Assembly (NCBI GenBank): GCA_036939975.1
Contig: JALLPB010000725.1
Coordinates: 1-13,350, forward strand
Reading direction: 5' to 3'
DNA: 13,350 bases
Source of the DNA: Cyclostephanos tholiformis
Lineage: Eukaryota; Bacillariophyta; Thalassiosirophyceae; Thalassiosirales; Thalassiosiraceae
Under the pieces are notes generated by a model. It did not search any database and was not told where the DNA came from. It saw only the letters and a list, made by a program, of their open reading frames with translations. Of the stretch, positions 1-7,848 are shown piece by piece. Each line of letters opens with the position of its first letter. Within the stretch, counting starts at the first letter, position 1. The position numbers and the translations under genes were made by a program.

Positions 1-33
1 CCCCCCCCCCCCCCCTGCCCCACCCACGGAACG
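1..33. other. Poly-C window edge, short 5' leader
   Basis: The window opens with 15 consecutive C followed by a short C-rich stretch. In the frame of the first gene there is no stop between base 1 and the first ATG at 34, so the gene could begin further upstream. The homopolymer may mark a contig or read edge; that part is inference. Confidence 0.5.
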
Positions 34-3000
34 ATGTTCCCGCGCCGGCGCGGTATTATTATGATGGCCCGAGGGGGGGGGGGGGTGGGGACACGCGATG
101 CGACCCCTCCTCCGACCCTCCTCCCCTCCCCCCCCGACGACGACTACCACTACCACTACGACGACGACGACGACGATCGTCATCATCGTCGTGCCCTATC
201 ACCGATATCGGAATCGTCCGCACGACGTCGCAAGGGGGTAGCCGTCGGGTCGTCGACAACTACCACGACGACATCGAACGACTCGTACTCCACCCCCTCC
301 TCCCCCCCCTCCGCGGACGGTACGACGATCGACGACGACGACGACGCCGTCGTCGTCGGAGGCGGCATCGACGTCGTCGCGGATAAAGGGGAGGAGGATG
401 CGACCCCCGAGAACGACTGCCATGCCGATGCCGATGCCGATGCCGATGCGACTACCACGAGAACGACGACGACGAGGACGACGACGACGACGTCCGCGAT
501 CATCGACGGGTACGTACGCGAGATATCGCGCCTCGGGCGACTCAACGCGACGTTATCCGCCAATCTCGCCGTACTCGCGTCCGCCGCCCTCGACGGAAAT
601 TACGACGACGACGACGACGATTCGCATCGTGTCGTGGACTGCGACCTCCCCCCCCCACCCCCCCCCGCCGCCCTTGTCCGTGGAGGGAACGGCGGGGGGG
701 GGATGGGAACGCATGCGTCGGGGGGGAGTATGGCGGTGGAGGAGGAGTCGGACGATGCCGATGTCGATATACTGCACGCGTGCGATTCGGACGGTGGGGG
801 TGGCGGTGGACGATGCGTCGTATCGACTCGCGCGTCGTCGTCGTCGTCGTCGTCGTCATCCTCATCCTCCTTCTCGTCTCTCGCCATGCGATCGTCCGCG
901 AATGGTCGCAAATACGATGACGACGATAACGAGGACCGCGACGTGATGTCGATGGAGGGACGCTACCTGGATAGGATAACGAGGTTGCAAAGGTCGAATA
1001 ATAGGCTACGCTCGAGGCTCGATGTCAAGAGGCGATTCGTATCGCGATTGTTATCGAATCTCAAGATCGCCGCCGATAGGATGATCGAGGTTGGGAGGGA
1101 GAGGGACGAATGGAGGTCGAGGTTCGAGGGGGTGATGGGGGGGGGGTCGGGTAGGGAGGAGGAGGAGGAGGAGGAGGAGGAGGAGGAGGAGACTAAAAGG
1201 AGGATGAGGACGATGACAATGAGGTCAATCGAGGACGATCTCTTCAAACTCTTACGACTAATGGAAAAGAACGAAGGGGTACGAGCCACGGATCGTCGCG
1301 ATCACCTTGGAACGTATGGGGAGGACGAACGATCGACGGTTACGTGGAATGGCAAGATCGAGAGCATGGAGGAAATCCTGCTCAGGATCGCGCGTGAGTT
1401 GAGAAATGACGACGACGATGTCGCGGGGGATGCATCGTCCGCCGCCGCTATTCCGACGGATAAGAAGGGGGAGGTCGACACATCGTCGTCTCCTCCTCCT
1501 TCGTCCTCCGGGGGTGACGTCGACGTCGTCGGCATGATGGAGACAATCTACGGCGCGCCGTCGGACCAACAGCAACGACGACGACAAATACGACAACGAC
1601 AACAACCTCGACCTCCACCACAATGGCAACAAAATCGAGGGAGTGTGGTGGTCGTGGACGAACATCCCCTCTCCGGGGAGATACAATCGTTCGACAGGAG
1701 CGTCCTTCGGAAGAAATTTCTCGACCTTCCGGGTTCGTCCTCATCCAGCCCTCGCCCGTTGACGGGGGGGGTCGTCGGGTTTGCGAAATCAGGAGACGAG
1801 TATATCGACGGGAGTTATGCTGGCAACTGGCCCCAGAGTCTCGGACCTTGTCGGCGTGATGCGGAGAGTGATCACGGGGATGGCACCGGTCGCGACCGTT
1901 ACGATGCAAGCGTGGGTGGATTCGAAGATGACTCGTCCCATGGCGATGAATATGATGTCATGCCTATTTGCGACGGTGGGGCAAGTGACGATGCCGAATG
2001 CCACGAAGATATTGGGGATGTCGTCGGTATCGAATATGGCAAAGTTCCACCCCCTGAAGTCGATGTCGCGACGTACGCCTTTGAGGCAGGGACCACCGGG
2101 GTTAAAGAAATGGGCACCTTTGGCGGAAGCGTGCAAAGTAGCGGGATTGCTGCAAATCTCAGAGAAGCACCGGATGACGAGGCAGTTGAGAAATCAGTCG
2201 GACGCGAAAGGAGCATTGGCTGCGGTGCAAGTTCACCAAAAGACAAAATGCCACAGAGAGAGTTGCCTGTTCCTGACGGATCTGACGATGACACTGATAC
2301 GGTGGAGGATCTCGCCGATGGAGTGGATGAATTTAGTGCGAGGTGCAACATAATCGAGGGATCCGCTGCAATCGAGCCAGATGATTCGCATGACGCCGTT
2401 GAGATTGAGGAGGAGAGCCGCCTCTTACTTGGGATGCGTGAAATTTCCGACCACAATGAACAAGCTTTAATCGAAAATTGTGCCATGTTGCAGCAATCAA
2501 TGGATAAAATTATATCAGATGCATGGAGGAAAGAAGGACACACAGTGTCACTGTGTAGACTTGGAGGGGAGGATGACGCTGATGAAGGTGGTCCAATTAC
2601 TGCGATTAATGGATATTTTGCGGGAGAATTGACTGAACGAATTCATGACTACGGTTCTGATGATGATGATTTTATGTACAACGCTCGGGAGCCAAAGGGC
2701 GAGGAAAACTTCCAGCAACAATTATTCGACAAAATTGAAGAACACTTACACAATGCTTATATTGCCAAGGAGACGAAGGATGAAGATAACAAGTACAATG
2801 CCCGGGAACCAAAGGATGAGGTTAAATTCCATCAACAATCATTTGAGAAAATAAAAGAACACTTACGTACGGATTTCATCGCCGAGGAGATGAAAGATGA
2901 AGTCAAAGACCATGCTCACGCATGTAGTAGCGAAACTGATAATAGTAACGGTAGCGAATCGAACGATGATGATGAGAATGATGCCGGAGTTTCCGAGAAT

Positions 3001-4044
3001 GTTAAAGGCTCGCAGCCCGAGGACAACGTAAGAACGTCAATCCAAACTAATGTGTCCATTAAGAGAAGTGCTAACCATGATGATGCCACCAACTTAGAAG
3101 AAAGCAAAGACTTACATTCTGCGGAAGATATTATTCTTCAGCAAGATACGACACAGCAACATGTAATTGCTACCGATGCAGCCCTTTCTATCAAGAAGCT
3201 AAGTGGAAGCGAAGAAACAGTCAGACAATATATAATTGACACTCCGGAAGGAATAAAACAAAACAAGGCTCGCTTAGACGGTACCGACAAAGACCTATCG
3301 ATCACATACTATCAGCATATTGAAGCAAAATGTACGAAACCATTGTCTACGAAGACACAAAAGGAGAATCCCTTTGCCAATCGTTTATGTCGAAGAAAAT
3401 TGTTTCAGCCTAAGGGTTCTCTGGAACTGACTTTAGATGTAGCGAAGAATTCATTCCTCTCGCCTCGAGGAAGACAAGTGCTAGTCGTGTCGAAAGATAA
3501 TGACAAGTATCTGGTACCGCGCTATGGGCCACCCCCATTACCGCCACAACCTTCTAAAGCAGGTGCCCCACTCTATAAGAAGGGCCAAAAAGATTCAGGA
3601 TATTACATTTACATTTCCTCAAGTGGAAATAAGTATGCTGGAAATTTCAAGGATGGGATGCGGCATGGATATGGAATTGCAACGTATCATGATGGAGAAG
3701 TTTTCAATGGAGAGTGGAGACGTGGAAGACGTCACGGTCGGGGCGTTTTGCATCTTGTGAACTGTGAAGTTTTCGATGGGGTCTGGTCAGCCAACAAAAA
3801 GCATGGCCTAGGCGTGTATTACTGGACTGATGGAGAAGTTGATGTTTCGTGGTACGAGGACAATGTTCGAGTAGAATCATTGCGATGGACGAGAGATCGC
3901 CGTCGTGCGTATCTCTTGGACTTGACTTCCTCCAAGAAGGAGCCAATATCTCTTACTCGTGCAGCCAGCATCGTCCAAGAATGGGAAAGAAAGCATGACG
4001 TGAATGATGTGATAGGTGCAAATGCCCTGTTGTTATTTTCATAG
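34..4044 (+). CDS. Large acidic low-complexity protein with C-terminal MORN repeats
   Basis: A 1336-residue intronless reading frame ending in TAG at 4042. MORN repeats are short beta-hairpin units that in known proteins scaffold membrane-associated or cytoskeletal complexes; the partner here is unknown. The repeats lie at about residues 1200-1270: YAGNFKDGMRHGYG, FNGEWRRGRRHGRG and FDGVWSANKKHGLG, then a degenerate fourth unit. The N-terminal third is disordered-looking, with runs of Asp, Thr, an Ala-Asp alternation, Pro, Gly, a 12-Ser run (residues 268-279) and a 12-Glu run (375-386). Two helical, probably coiled-coil segments start near residues 160 and 311 and resemble each other. A 39-residue unit is tandemly duplicated at residues 882-959. 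No signal peptide or membrane span is evident. The start is uncertain: ATGs at 34, 61 and 64 are all in frame, and the one at 64 (A at -3, G at +4) has the best context. Long G and C homopolymers near the 5' end make frame errors possible. Function is not recognised beyond the MORN domain. Confidence 0.85.
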   Translation: MFPRRRGIIMMARGGGGVGTRDATPPPTLLPSPPDDDYHYHYDDDDDDRHHRRALSPISESSARRRKGVAVGSSTTTTTTSNDSYSTPSSPPSADGTTIDDDDDAVVVGGGIDVVADKGEEDATPENDCHADADADADATTTRTTTTRTTTTTSAIIDGYVREISRLGRLNATLSANLAVLASAALDGNYDDDDDDSHRVVDCDLPPPPPPAALVRGGNGGGGMGTHASGGSMAVEEESDDADVDILHACDSDGGGGGGRCVVSTRASSSSSSSSSSSSFSSLAMRSSANGRKYDDDDNEDRDVMSMEGRYLDRITRLQRSNNRLRSRLDVKRRFVSRLLSNLKIAADRMIEVGRERDEWRSRFEGVMGGGSGREEEEEEEEEEEETKRRMRTMTMRSIEDDLFKLLRLMEKNEGVRATDRRDHLGTYGEDERSTVTWNGKIESMEEILLRIARELRNDDDDVAGDASSAAAIPTDKKGEVDTSSSPPPSSSGGDVDVVGMMETIYGAPSDQQQRRRQIRQRQQPRPPPQWQQNRGSVVVVDEHPLSGEIQSFDRSVLRKKFLDLPGSSSSSPRPLTGGVVGFAKSGDEYIDGSYAGNWPQSLGPCRRDAESDHGDGTGRDRYDASVGGFEDDSSHGDEYDVMPICDGGASDDAECHEDIGDVVGIEYGKVPPPEVDVATYAFEAGTTGVKEMGTFGGSVQSSGIAANLREAPDDEAVEKSVGRERSIGCGASSPKDKMPQRELPVPDGSDDDTDTVEDLADGVDEFSARCNIIEGSAAIEPDDSHDAVEIEEESRLLLGMREISDHNEQALIENCAMLQQSMDKIISDAWRKEGHTVSLCRLGGEDDADEGGPITAINGYFAGELTERIHDYGSDDDDFMYNAREPKGEENFQQQLFDKIEEHLHNAYIAKETKDEDNKYNAREPKDEVKFHQQSFEKIKEHLRTDFIAEEMKDEVKDHAHACSSETDNSNGSESNDDDENDAGVSENVKGSQPEDNVRTSIQTNVSIKRSANHDDATNLEESKDLHSAEDIILQQDTTQQHVIATDAALSIKKLSGSEETVRQYIIDTPEGIKQNKARLDGTDKDLSITYYQHIEAKCTKPLSTKTQKENPFANRLCRRKLFQPKGSLELTLDVAKNSFLSPRGRQVLVVSKDNDKYLVPRYGPPPLPPQPSKAGAPLYKKGQKDSGYYIYISSSGNKYAGNFKDGMRHGYGIATYHDGEVFNGEWRRGRRHGRGVLHLVNCEVFDGVWSANKKHGLGVYYWTDGEVDVSWYEDNVRVESLRWTRDRRRAYLLDLTSSKKEPISLTRAASIVQEWERKHDVNDVIGANALLLFS
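150..1191 (+). repeat. Coding triplet-repeat tracts (GAC/ACG/TCG/GAG)
   Basis: Repeated simple-sequence tracts sit inside the first gene. They include GAC tracts near 157-177 and 604-620, a GCC-GAT alternation near 421-450, ACG/ACC runs near 450-492, a TCG run at 835-858 with TCN serines continuing after it, and a GAG run at 1156-1191. They encode Asp, Ala-Asp, Thr, Ser and Glu runs. Because GAC read in other frames gives Thr or Arg, and its complement gives Val, Ser or Arg, these tracts keep several false frames open on both strands. Length polymorphism by replication slippage is expected. Confidence 0.85.
2677..2910 (+). repeat. In-frame tandem duplication, 117 bp (39 aa) unit
   Basis: Two adjacent copies, 2677-2793 and 2794-2910, encode similar 39-residue units. 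The first begins YNAREPKGEENFQQQLFDKI and the second YNAREPKDEVKFHQQSFEKI. Both continue with a K/E-rich helical pattern (EEHL or KEHL, then an acidic KDE motif). The unit length is a multiple of three, so the frame is kept. Divergence at both DNA and protein level shows the duplication is not recent. The charged, heptad-like pattern suggests helix; the function is unknown. Confidence 0.88.
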
Positions 4045-4192
4045 TTCTATTCAACCAATTACTTATTTTTTAGGAGTGTAACTTTTGTACCTTCAACGTG
4101 GGAATAGTACGACGAGCCAGAAGTTGCGAGAGACCGAACTGGGCTTCATTGCATGCTAATAAATATATTATTTTGTGAAGGATTGTAATAGG
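4045..4192 (+). promoter_or_regulatory. Compact spacer: 3' end of gene 1 and promoter of gene 2
   Basis: Only 148 bp separate the TAG of the MORN gene from the ATG of the tRNase Z gene on the same strand, so cleavage and polyadenylation of the first and initiation of the second must share it. The spacer is AT-rich compared with both flanks. An AT-rich run at 4158-4174 contains AATAAA (4158-4163) followed by TATATTATTTT. It could serve as the upstream poly(A) signal, as a TATA-like element, or as both. An in-frame TAA at 4160-4162 closes the frame upstream of the gene 2 ATG. Confidence 0.55.
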
Positions 4193-7100
4193 ATGGCGAG
4201 CCTCCGATCCTCCTCCCATCGCAATCATCATCATGATCGTTACGAGGCGTCCATCGAGATTTTGACAGACGGTAGCGAGCTAACAGAGCCCGCCATCTTC
4301 CTAACGATACGCCGTCGCCGCGTCAGGCGGCGACGCATCGACGACGACGACGGGCGACGGGACGAGGGAGGGGGGACAGTTTGTAACGGCGAGCCATCCT
4401 CTACGTCGTCGTCATCTTCATCGTCGTCATCTTCTCCTCGCCGCGGGGGAGGGCCGAGGGATGACGATGACTGCTACTACTACGACGACGGACGACGACT
4501 CGTCGCCCGCTTTTACCGACGCGACGACGACGACGACGACGACGAAGATGACGACGAGGTAGAGCAGGGCGGCGGACGGGGGATGATCGTATCGCGATAT
4601 GGCCTCACTGGACTGCCATCCCTCGCGGGACGACTGTCGTCGGATCAGTCGTTTAATATCCTCGGGGGGGGGGGATTCAGGGCGGTGCTTTTGCCGTCGT
4701 TGGTCGGATGCGGATCTCCTAGTTCGTCATGTCGCGACGACGAAGGCATCCTCCACGACGACCACGACGGATTGGGAGGAGGAGGAAAAGGAGGAGGAGG
4801 AATGGCGATGGAGTCGATGACGACGACGAGGGGGGCGTGTCTGGCGGGACTGCCCTCGCTGTTCCTAGGACTCGTCCATGCGGGATACGGCGTCGATACG
4901 GCGACCCCCACGGCGTGCAATCCTCCTCCCTCGCCCCCTCCCTCCTCTGACTACGACGATGACGGAAATGATGACGAAAATGATGACGAAAACGTCCGGG
5001 ATGTCGGAGTCGTCAACAACTCGTCGTTCTCCGCTGGAACATTGTACGGCGAGGTCTGCATCGTCGGCCCAATCGGGACCGTCGACGCGATCGACGGGAT
5101 CGTGGACGTCGTCTTCGGCGATAATGTCGGACATCGTCGTCGTCCGTCGGTGCGCGCGTGCGAGGTCCCGCCATCTAACGAGGGGGGCGTCAATTGCTGG
5201 TGGGAGGTGTACCGCGATTCGCACTTGCGGGTATGGGGACGTTCGGTGACGGTCTCGACTGGGGGACGGGATGAGGATTCTCCGTCGAGGGAAGGAGAGT
5301 GGCATTCCATCGTGTACGTCGTGATGCTGCTTCCGAATGGTAATGACAATGTCGATGACGATGACTACCACGACGACGCACCATATTCGTTCGCAATCAT
5401 TCCCCATGGATCGCTGCCTCTGTCCCAACTGCGTTGTGCCGCAAACGACCAAAGACGACAAAGAGGAGGAGGACGTCATGATCCAAACCCATTGTGGGAT
5501 GCGCTACGAGATCTGCCGCAAGAAGTCGTTTCATGTAGTCGTCGGCAGTGGCATGAAAATTCTACTGCCCCACTGGATTTCATCCTTCACCTCAACCCGG
5601 TGTTGGCAGTTGTGGTCGACAGCAATGATGATGACAACAACGATCAAGTTAGCGACCGTCGATCAGGGGGGGACGATCTGGTGACATCCCGCAAGCGCAA
5701 ACGGACGGAAACGACGACAGAGGCGACACACAGCGCAGGATCGTCATGGGGTAAGACGATCCCGGTATATGAAATCCCCATCCCGTCGTGGGCGACGGAA
5801 TCGGCACTCGCGTGTCATCATTTGGTCACCCATCCCGTCTGCGGCGTCCATCCCGGCGGAGATGAGGGGATACTCATTCGCGCGCGGCAGAGGCTCAGGT
5901 TTCTAAACGAACGTCTGCCGTTTGCCTTTCCACTCTCGTCGGATCGGACTGATCGAAAAACAAGAGCACCATGCAACGGACGGCCCCAACGGATGACATT
6001 GACCGGCAATCGGCGCGAGGGGGGTGGTTACGATCGAAGCATCGATAAATTCGATTCGAACGGCTCGAGCATTGCGTTGGCATATGGTCTGAGATCTTGT
6101 ACATCAGTTATCCTGAATGGATGGCACGCGAGGAGAAACGATATCAATGCGACGCGACGACTACATTTCGGGTTCATTTCGAGGATTGAGAGCATACTTG
6201 ACCGATGCGAGGGAGGGTCTTCGTCGCGGTCGGAACTCGACGGTGACTTCGATGACGAATTGACGAACGACGATGCGAATAGCACGAATGCCACACGGTC
6301 CGTCGAATGTGCGTTTCGTGGCACATCATGCCGCTTCGACGAATGCTTGGATGGACTTTCGATTGCCAATAATGTCGACGACAACGAGATCGATTTGGAT
6401 GACAGTTTTAGCGACCGTAACATCGCCCAAGTCCGCATATGTGCAGATGACGGTGCAAAAGTTGGAGCTACCAGCAAAGCCTTGTATCAACACGCCTTTC
6501 CCTCATACTCTCCCCATATCCTCATGCTTGGCACGGGATGTGCCACCCCTTCACCATTGCGAGGAAGTAGCTCATATGGTCTGTTCGTGCCAACGTCATT
6601 TAATGACTGTGCAGCATTGGTCCTTTCGGCTTTGTTAGAATGCGGCGAGGGTACGCTAACGGGCCTCCTTCGGCATCTACCGCCCCTCAGCGGCAATGTC
6701 GCTCATTCAAGCATCACTCGACTCGACGTTCAGTTGATTCACGTGTGTTTCATTTGGATAAGTCATTCTCATTTAGACCACTACGGAGACTTACCCATTG
6801 TTGTTCAAGCGATAGCAAATGCCAAGTTAAAACTCAGACACATTTCGCAGCGCCGATCGGACCAGCTGTTAGTTATTGCTCCATCGAAAGTGCTGAAGTA
6901 TTTGGATGTCTTTCTTCATCAACCTAATTCTCCAAAGAACAAAACCAGTCGTGCGTCACGCCAGCAGATGTACGTGGGAGTCAGTCACAGGGAGCTTCAA
7001 TATTCGCCCTTTGCCAGGCACCTGATATCCTCAATATCCGAATTTGCAATACCCATACCGACCTGTGGAGACTCTTCGCAGCATCGAGCACAGAATTGCA

Positions 7101-7660
7101 ATGTAGAAGGAAAACACAGCATGAAAAAGCATTATAACCCGTTTGCGTCGCTTCAAAACGTAGAGGTGGAGCACTGCTGGGACGCTTTTGCGCTAATCCT
7201 CGAGATCAATGTTCTATCGAGATGTGGAACATCAGGCAGACTCCAATGCATTAATCCATCGAGATTCGTCTTGTGTTTTAGCGGCGACACGAGGCCCTCG
7301 CCCAACCTTGTACATAAATGCTTATCTTACTCTCCTTCGCGAGTGAATTTATTGATACACGAGAGCACATTCCTAGACGATCTTCGAGGTCGATCGGATG
7401 CGATCAGAAAGCGCCATTCCACCACTGCCGAGGCTCTGAATGTGGCATTTAATATGAACGCGGAGGCGTGCATACTCACTCATTTCTCTCAACGATACAG
7501 GCACATTTCCATTGCGGATGCCTCCTCCGGCCAAGATTCGCACCCCTTCAGTTGGGGCATCGCATACGACGGCATGATGGTTCCCTTAACAGAGCGAGCC
7601 CTGTCTGGTTTACCCCGATTGAGCCAGTGCATAGATTCCTTAATTCAACTATCGAAGTGA
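4193..7660 (+). CDS. ELAC2: tRNase Z, long form (ELAC2/TRZ type)
   Basis: This is the zinc endonuclease that cuts the 3' trailer from precursor tRNA before CCA addition. The 1155-residue intronless frame carries both halves of the eukaryotic long form. The N-terminal, non-catalytic metallo-beta-lactamase half shows IEILTDGSELTEPAIFL (about 21-37), FNILGGGGFR (from 154, matching the FNxGEGxxR region), AGLPSL (about 217), CIVGP (about 289) and APLDFILHLNPVLAVVV (about 458). The C-terminal catalytic half has LGTG (780-782), ECGEGT, metal motif HSHLDH (858-863), SGDT with the bridging Asp at 1032, IHEST, RHSTT (His 1075), THFSQRY (His 1097) and GIAYDGM, all in canonical order. Loops of the N-half are swollen by Asp, Ser, Gly and Arg tracts, making it longer than the human protein. 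The loop usually written PxKxRN reads PSPLRG here. The start ATG has A at -3 and G at +4; a GTG further upstream is not a credible eukaryotic start. No clear targeting peptide is visible, although the Ser/Arg-rich N terminus could be a weak organelle signal. Confidence 0.94.
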   Translation: MASLRSSSHRNHHHDRYEASIEILTDGSELTEPAIFLTIRRRRVRRRRIDDDDGRRDEGGGTVCNGEPSSTSSSSSSSSSSPRRGGGPRDDDDCYYYDDGRRLVARFYRRDDDDDDDEDDDEVEQGGGRGMIVSRYGLTGLPSLAGRLSSDQSFNILGGGGFRAVLLPSLVGCGSPSSSCRDDEGILHDDHDGLGGGGKGGGGMAMESMTTTRGACLAGLPSLFLGLVHAGYGVDTATPTACNPPPSPPPSSDYDDDGNDDENDDENVRDVGVVNNSSFSAGTLYGEVCIVGPIGTVDAIDGIVDVVFGDNVGHRRRPSVRACEVPPSNEGGVNCWWEVYRDSHLRVWGRSVTVSTGGRDEDSPSREGEWHSIVYVVMLLPNGNDNVDDDDYHDDAPYSFAIIPHGSLPLSQLRCAANDQRRQRGGGRHDPNPLWDALRDLPQEVVSCSRRQWHENSTAPLDFILHLNPVLAVVVDSNDDDNNDQVSDRRSGGDDLVTSRKRKRTETTTEATHSAGSSWGKTIPVYEIPIPSWATESALACHHLVTHPVCGVHPGGDEGILIRARQRLRFLNERLPFAFPLSSDRTDRKTRAPCNGRPQRMTLTGNRREGGGYDRSIDKFDSNGSSIALAYGLRSCTSVILNGWHARRNDINATRRLHFGFISRIESILDRCEGGSSSRSELDGDFDDELTNDDANSTNATRSVECAFRGTSCRFDECLDGLSIANNVDDNEIDLDDSFSDRNIAQVRICADDGAKVGATSKALYQHAFPSYSPHILMLGTGCATPSPLRGSSSYGLFVPTSFNDCAALVLSALLECGEGTLTGLLRHLPPLSGNVAHSSITRLDVQLIHVCFIWISHSHLDHYGDLPIVVQAIANAKLKLRHISQRRSDQLLVIAPSKVLKYLDVFLHQPNSPKNKTSRASRQQMYVGVSHRELQYSPFARHLISSISEFAIPIPTCGDSSQHRAQNCNVEGKHSMKKHYNPFASLQNVEVEHCWDAFALILEINVLSRCGTSGRLQCINPSRFVLCFSGDTRPSPNLVHKCLSYSPSRVNLLIHESTFLDDLRGRSDAIRKRHSTTAEALNVAFNMNAEACILTHFSQRYRHISIADASSGQDSHPFSWGIAYDGMMVPLTERALSGLPRLSQCIDSLIQLSK
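4519..4558 (+). repeat. GAC triplet tract in the tRNase Z N-half
   Basis: A nearly pure GAC/GAA/GAT tract encodes an Asp/Glu run inside the non-catalytic half of the tRNase Z. It interrupts the fold between the first strand region (about residues 20-37) and the FNxG region (from 154), so it most likely forms an unstructured loop. Similar shorter tracts occur near 4340 (GAC) and 4404-4436 (TCN serine). Confidence 0.8.
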
Positions 7661-7740
7661 AGGACCGACCCACACTTATCTACTGAAAATGCTCCCTGAG
7701 ACTGTTGTGCTTAGACAATTTTGATTTTAATAACTCAAAA

Positions 7741-7757
7741 CCACCACATCATGGTGG
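7741..7757 (+). other. Short stem-loop downstream of tRNase Z
   Basis: CCACCA, then a five-base loop, then TGGTGG forms a perfect 6-bp stem in the probable 3' UTR, 80 bp after the stop codon. A stem this short can occur by chance. A role in mRNA 3'-end formation is possible but not shown. Confidence 0.3.
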
Positions 7758-7831
7758 GGCCGCATAATGTCCCAACTACAAGGCTTCAATTGATCACGTC
7801 AATATAAAAGAAACCTCATTGAGGGGTTAAA

Positions 7832-7848
7832 GAAATAAAATTTATTTC
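7832..7848 (+). terminator. Palindromic AATAAA poly(A) signal
   Basis: AATAAA at 7834-7839 lies in a perfect inverted repeat, GAAATAAA-A-TTTATTTC, about 174 bp after the tRNase Z stop codon. The palindrome therefore presents an AATAAA on both strands. It is the best candidate polyadenylation signal for the tRNase Z transcript, and it would also serve a minus-strand transcript arriving from the right. The assignment rests on motif and position only. Confidence 0.45.

Noticed and set aside
398..946. 182-codon plus-strand frame overlapping the MORN gene, Arg/Thr-rich
   Set aside because: It is the +1 reading of GAC/ACG tracts; ends and composition follow the repeat, and no domain is visible.
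183..1909. Several long minus-strand frames across the MORN gene 5' half
   Set aside because: Complementary readings of triplet repeats give runs of Val, Ser or Arg. The plus-strand frame continues into recognisable MORN repeats, so these are shadows.
1899..2543. 214-codon antisense frame and the 190-codon plus frame at 1781-2353
   Set aside because: Both lie wholly inside the MORN gene where stop density is low for compositional reasons, and neither shows a known motif.
4175..4192. GTG start six codons upstream of the tRNase Z ATG
   Set aside because: GTG is not a normal eukaryotic start, and the ATG at 4193 has A at -3 and G at +4.
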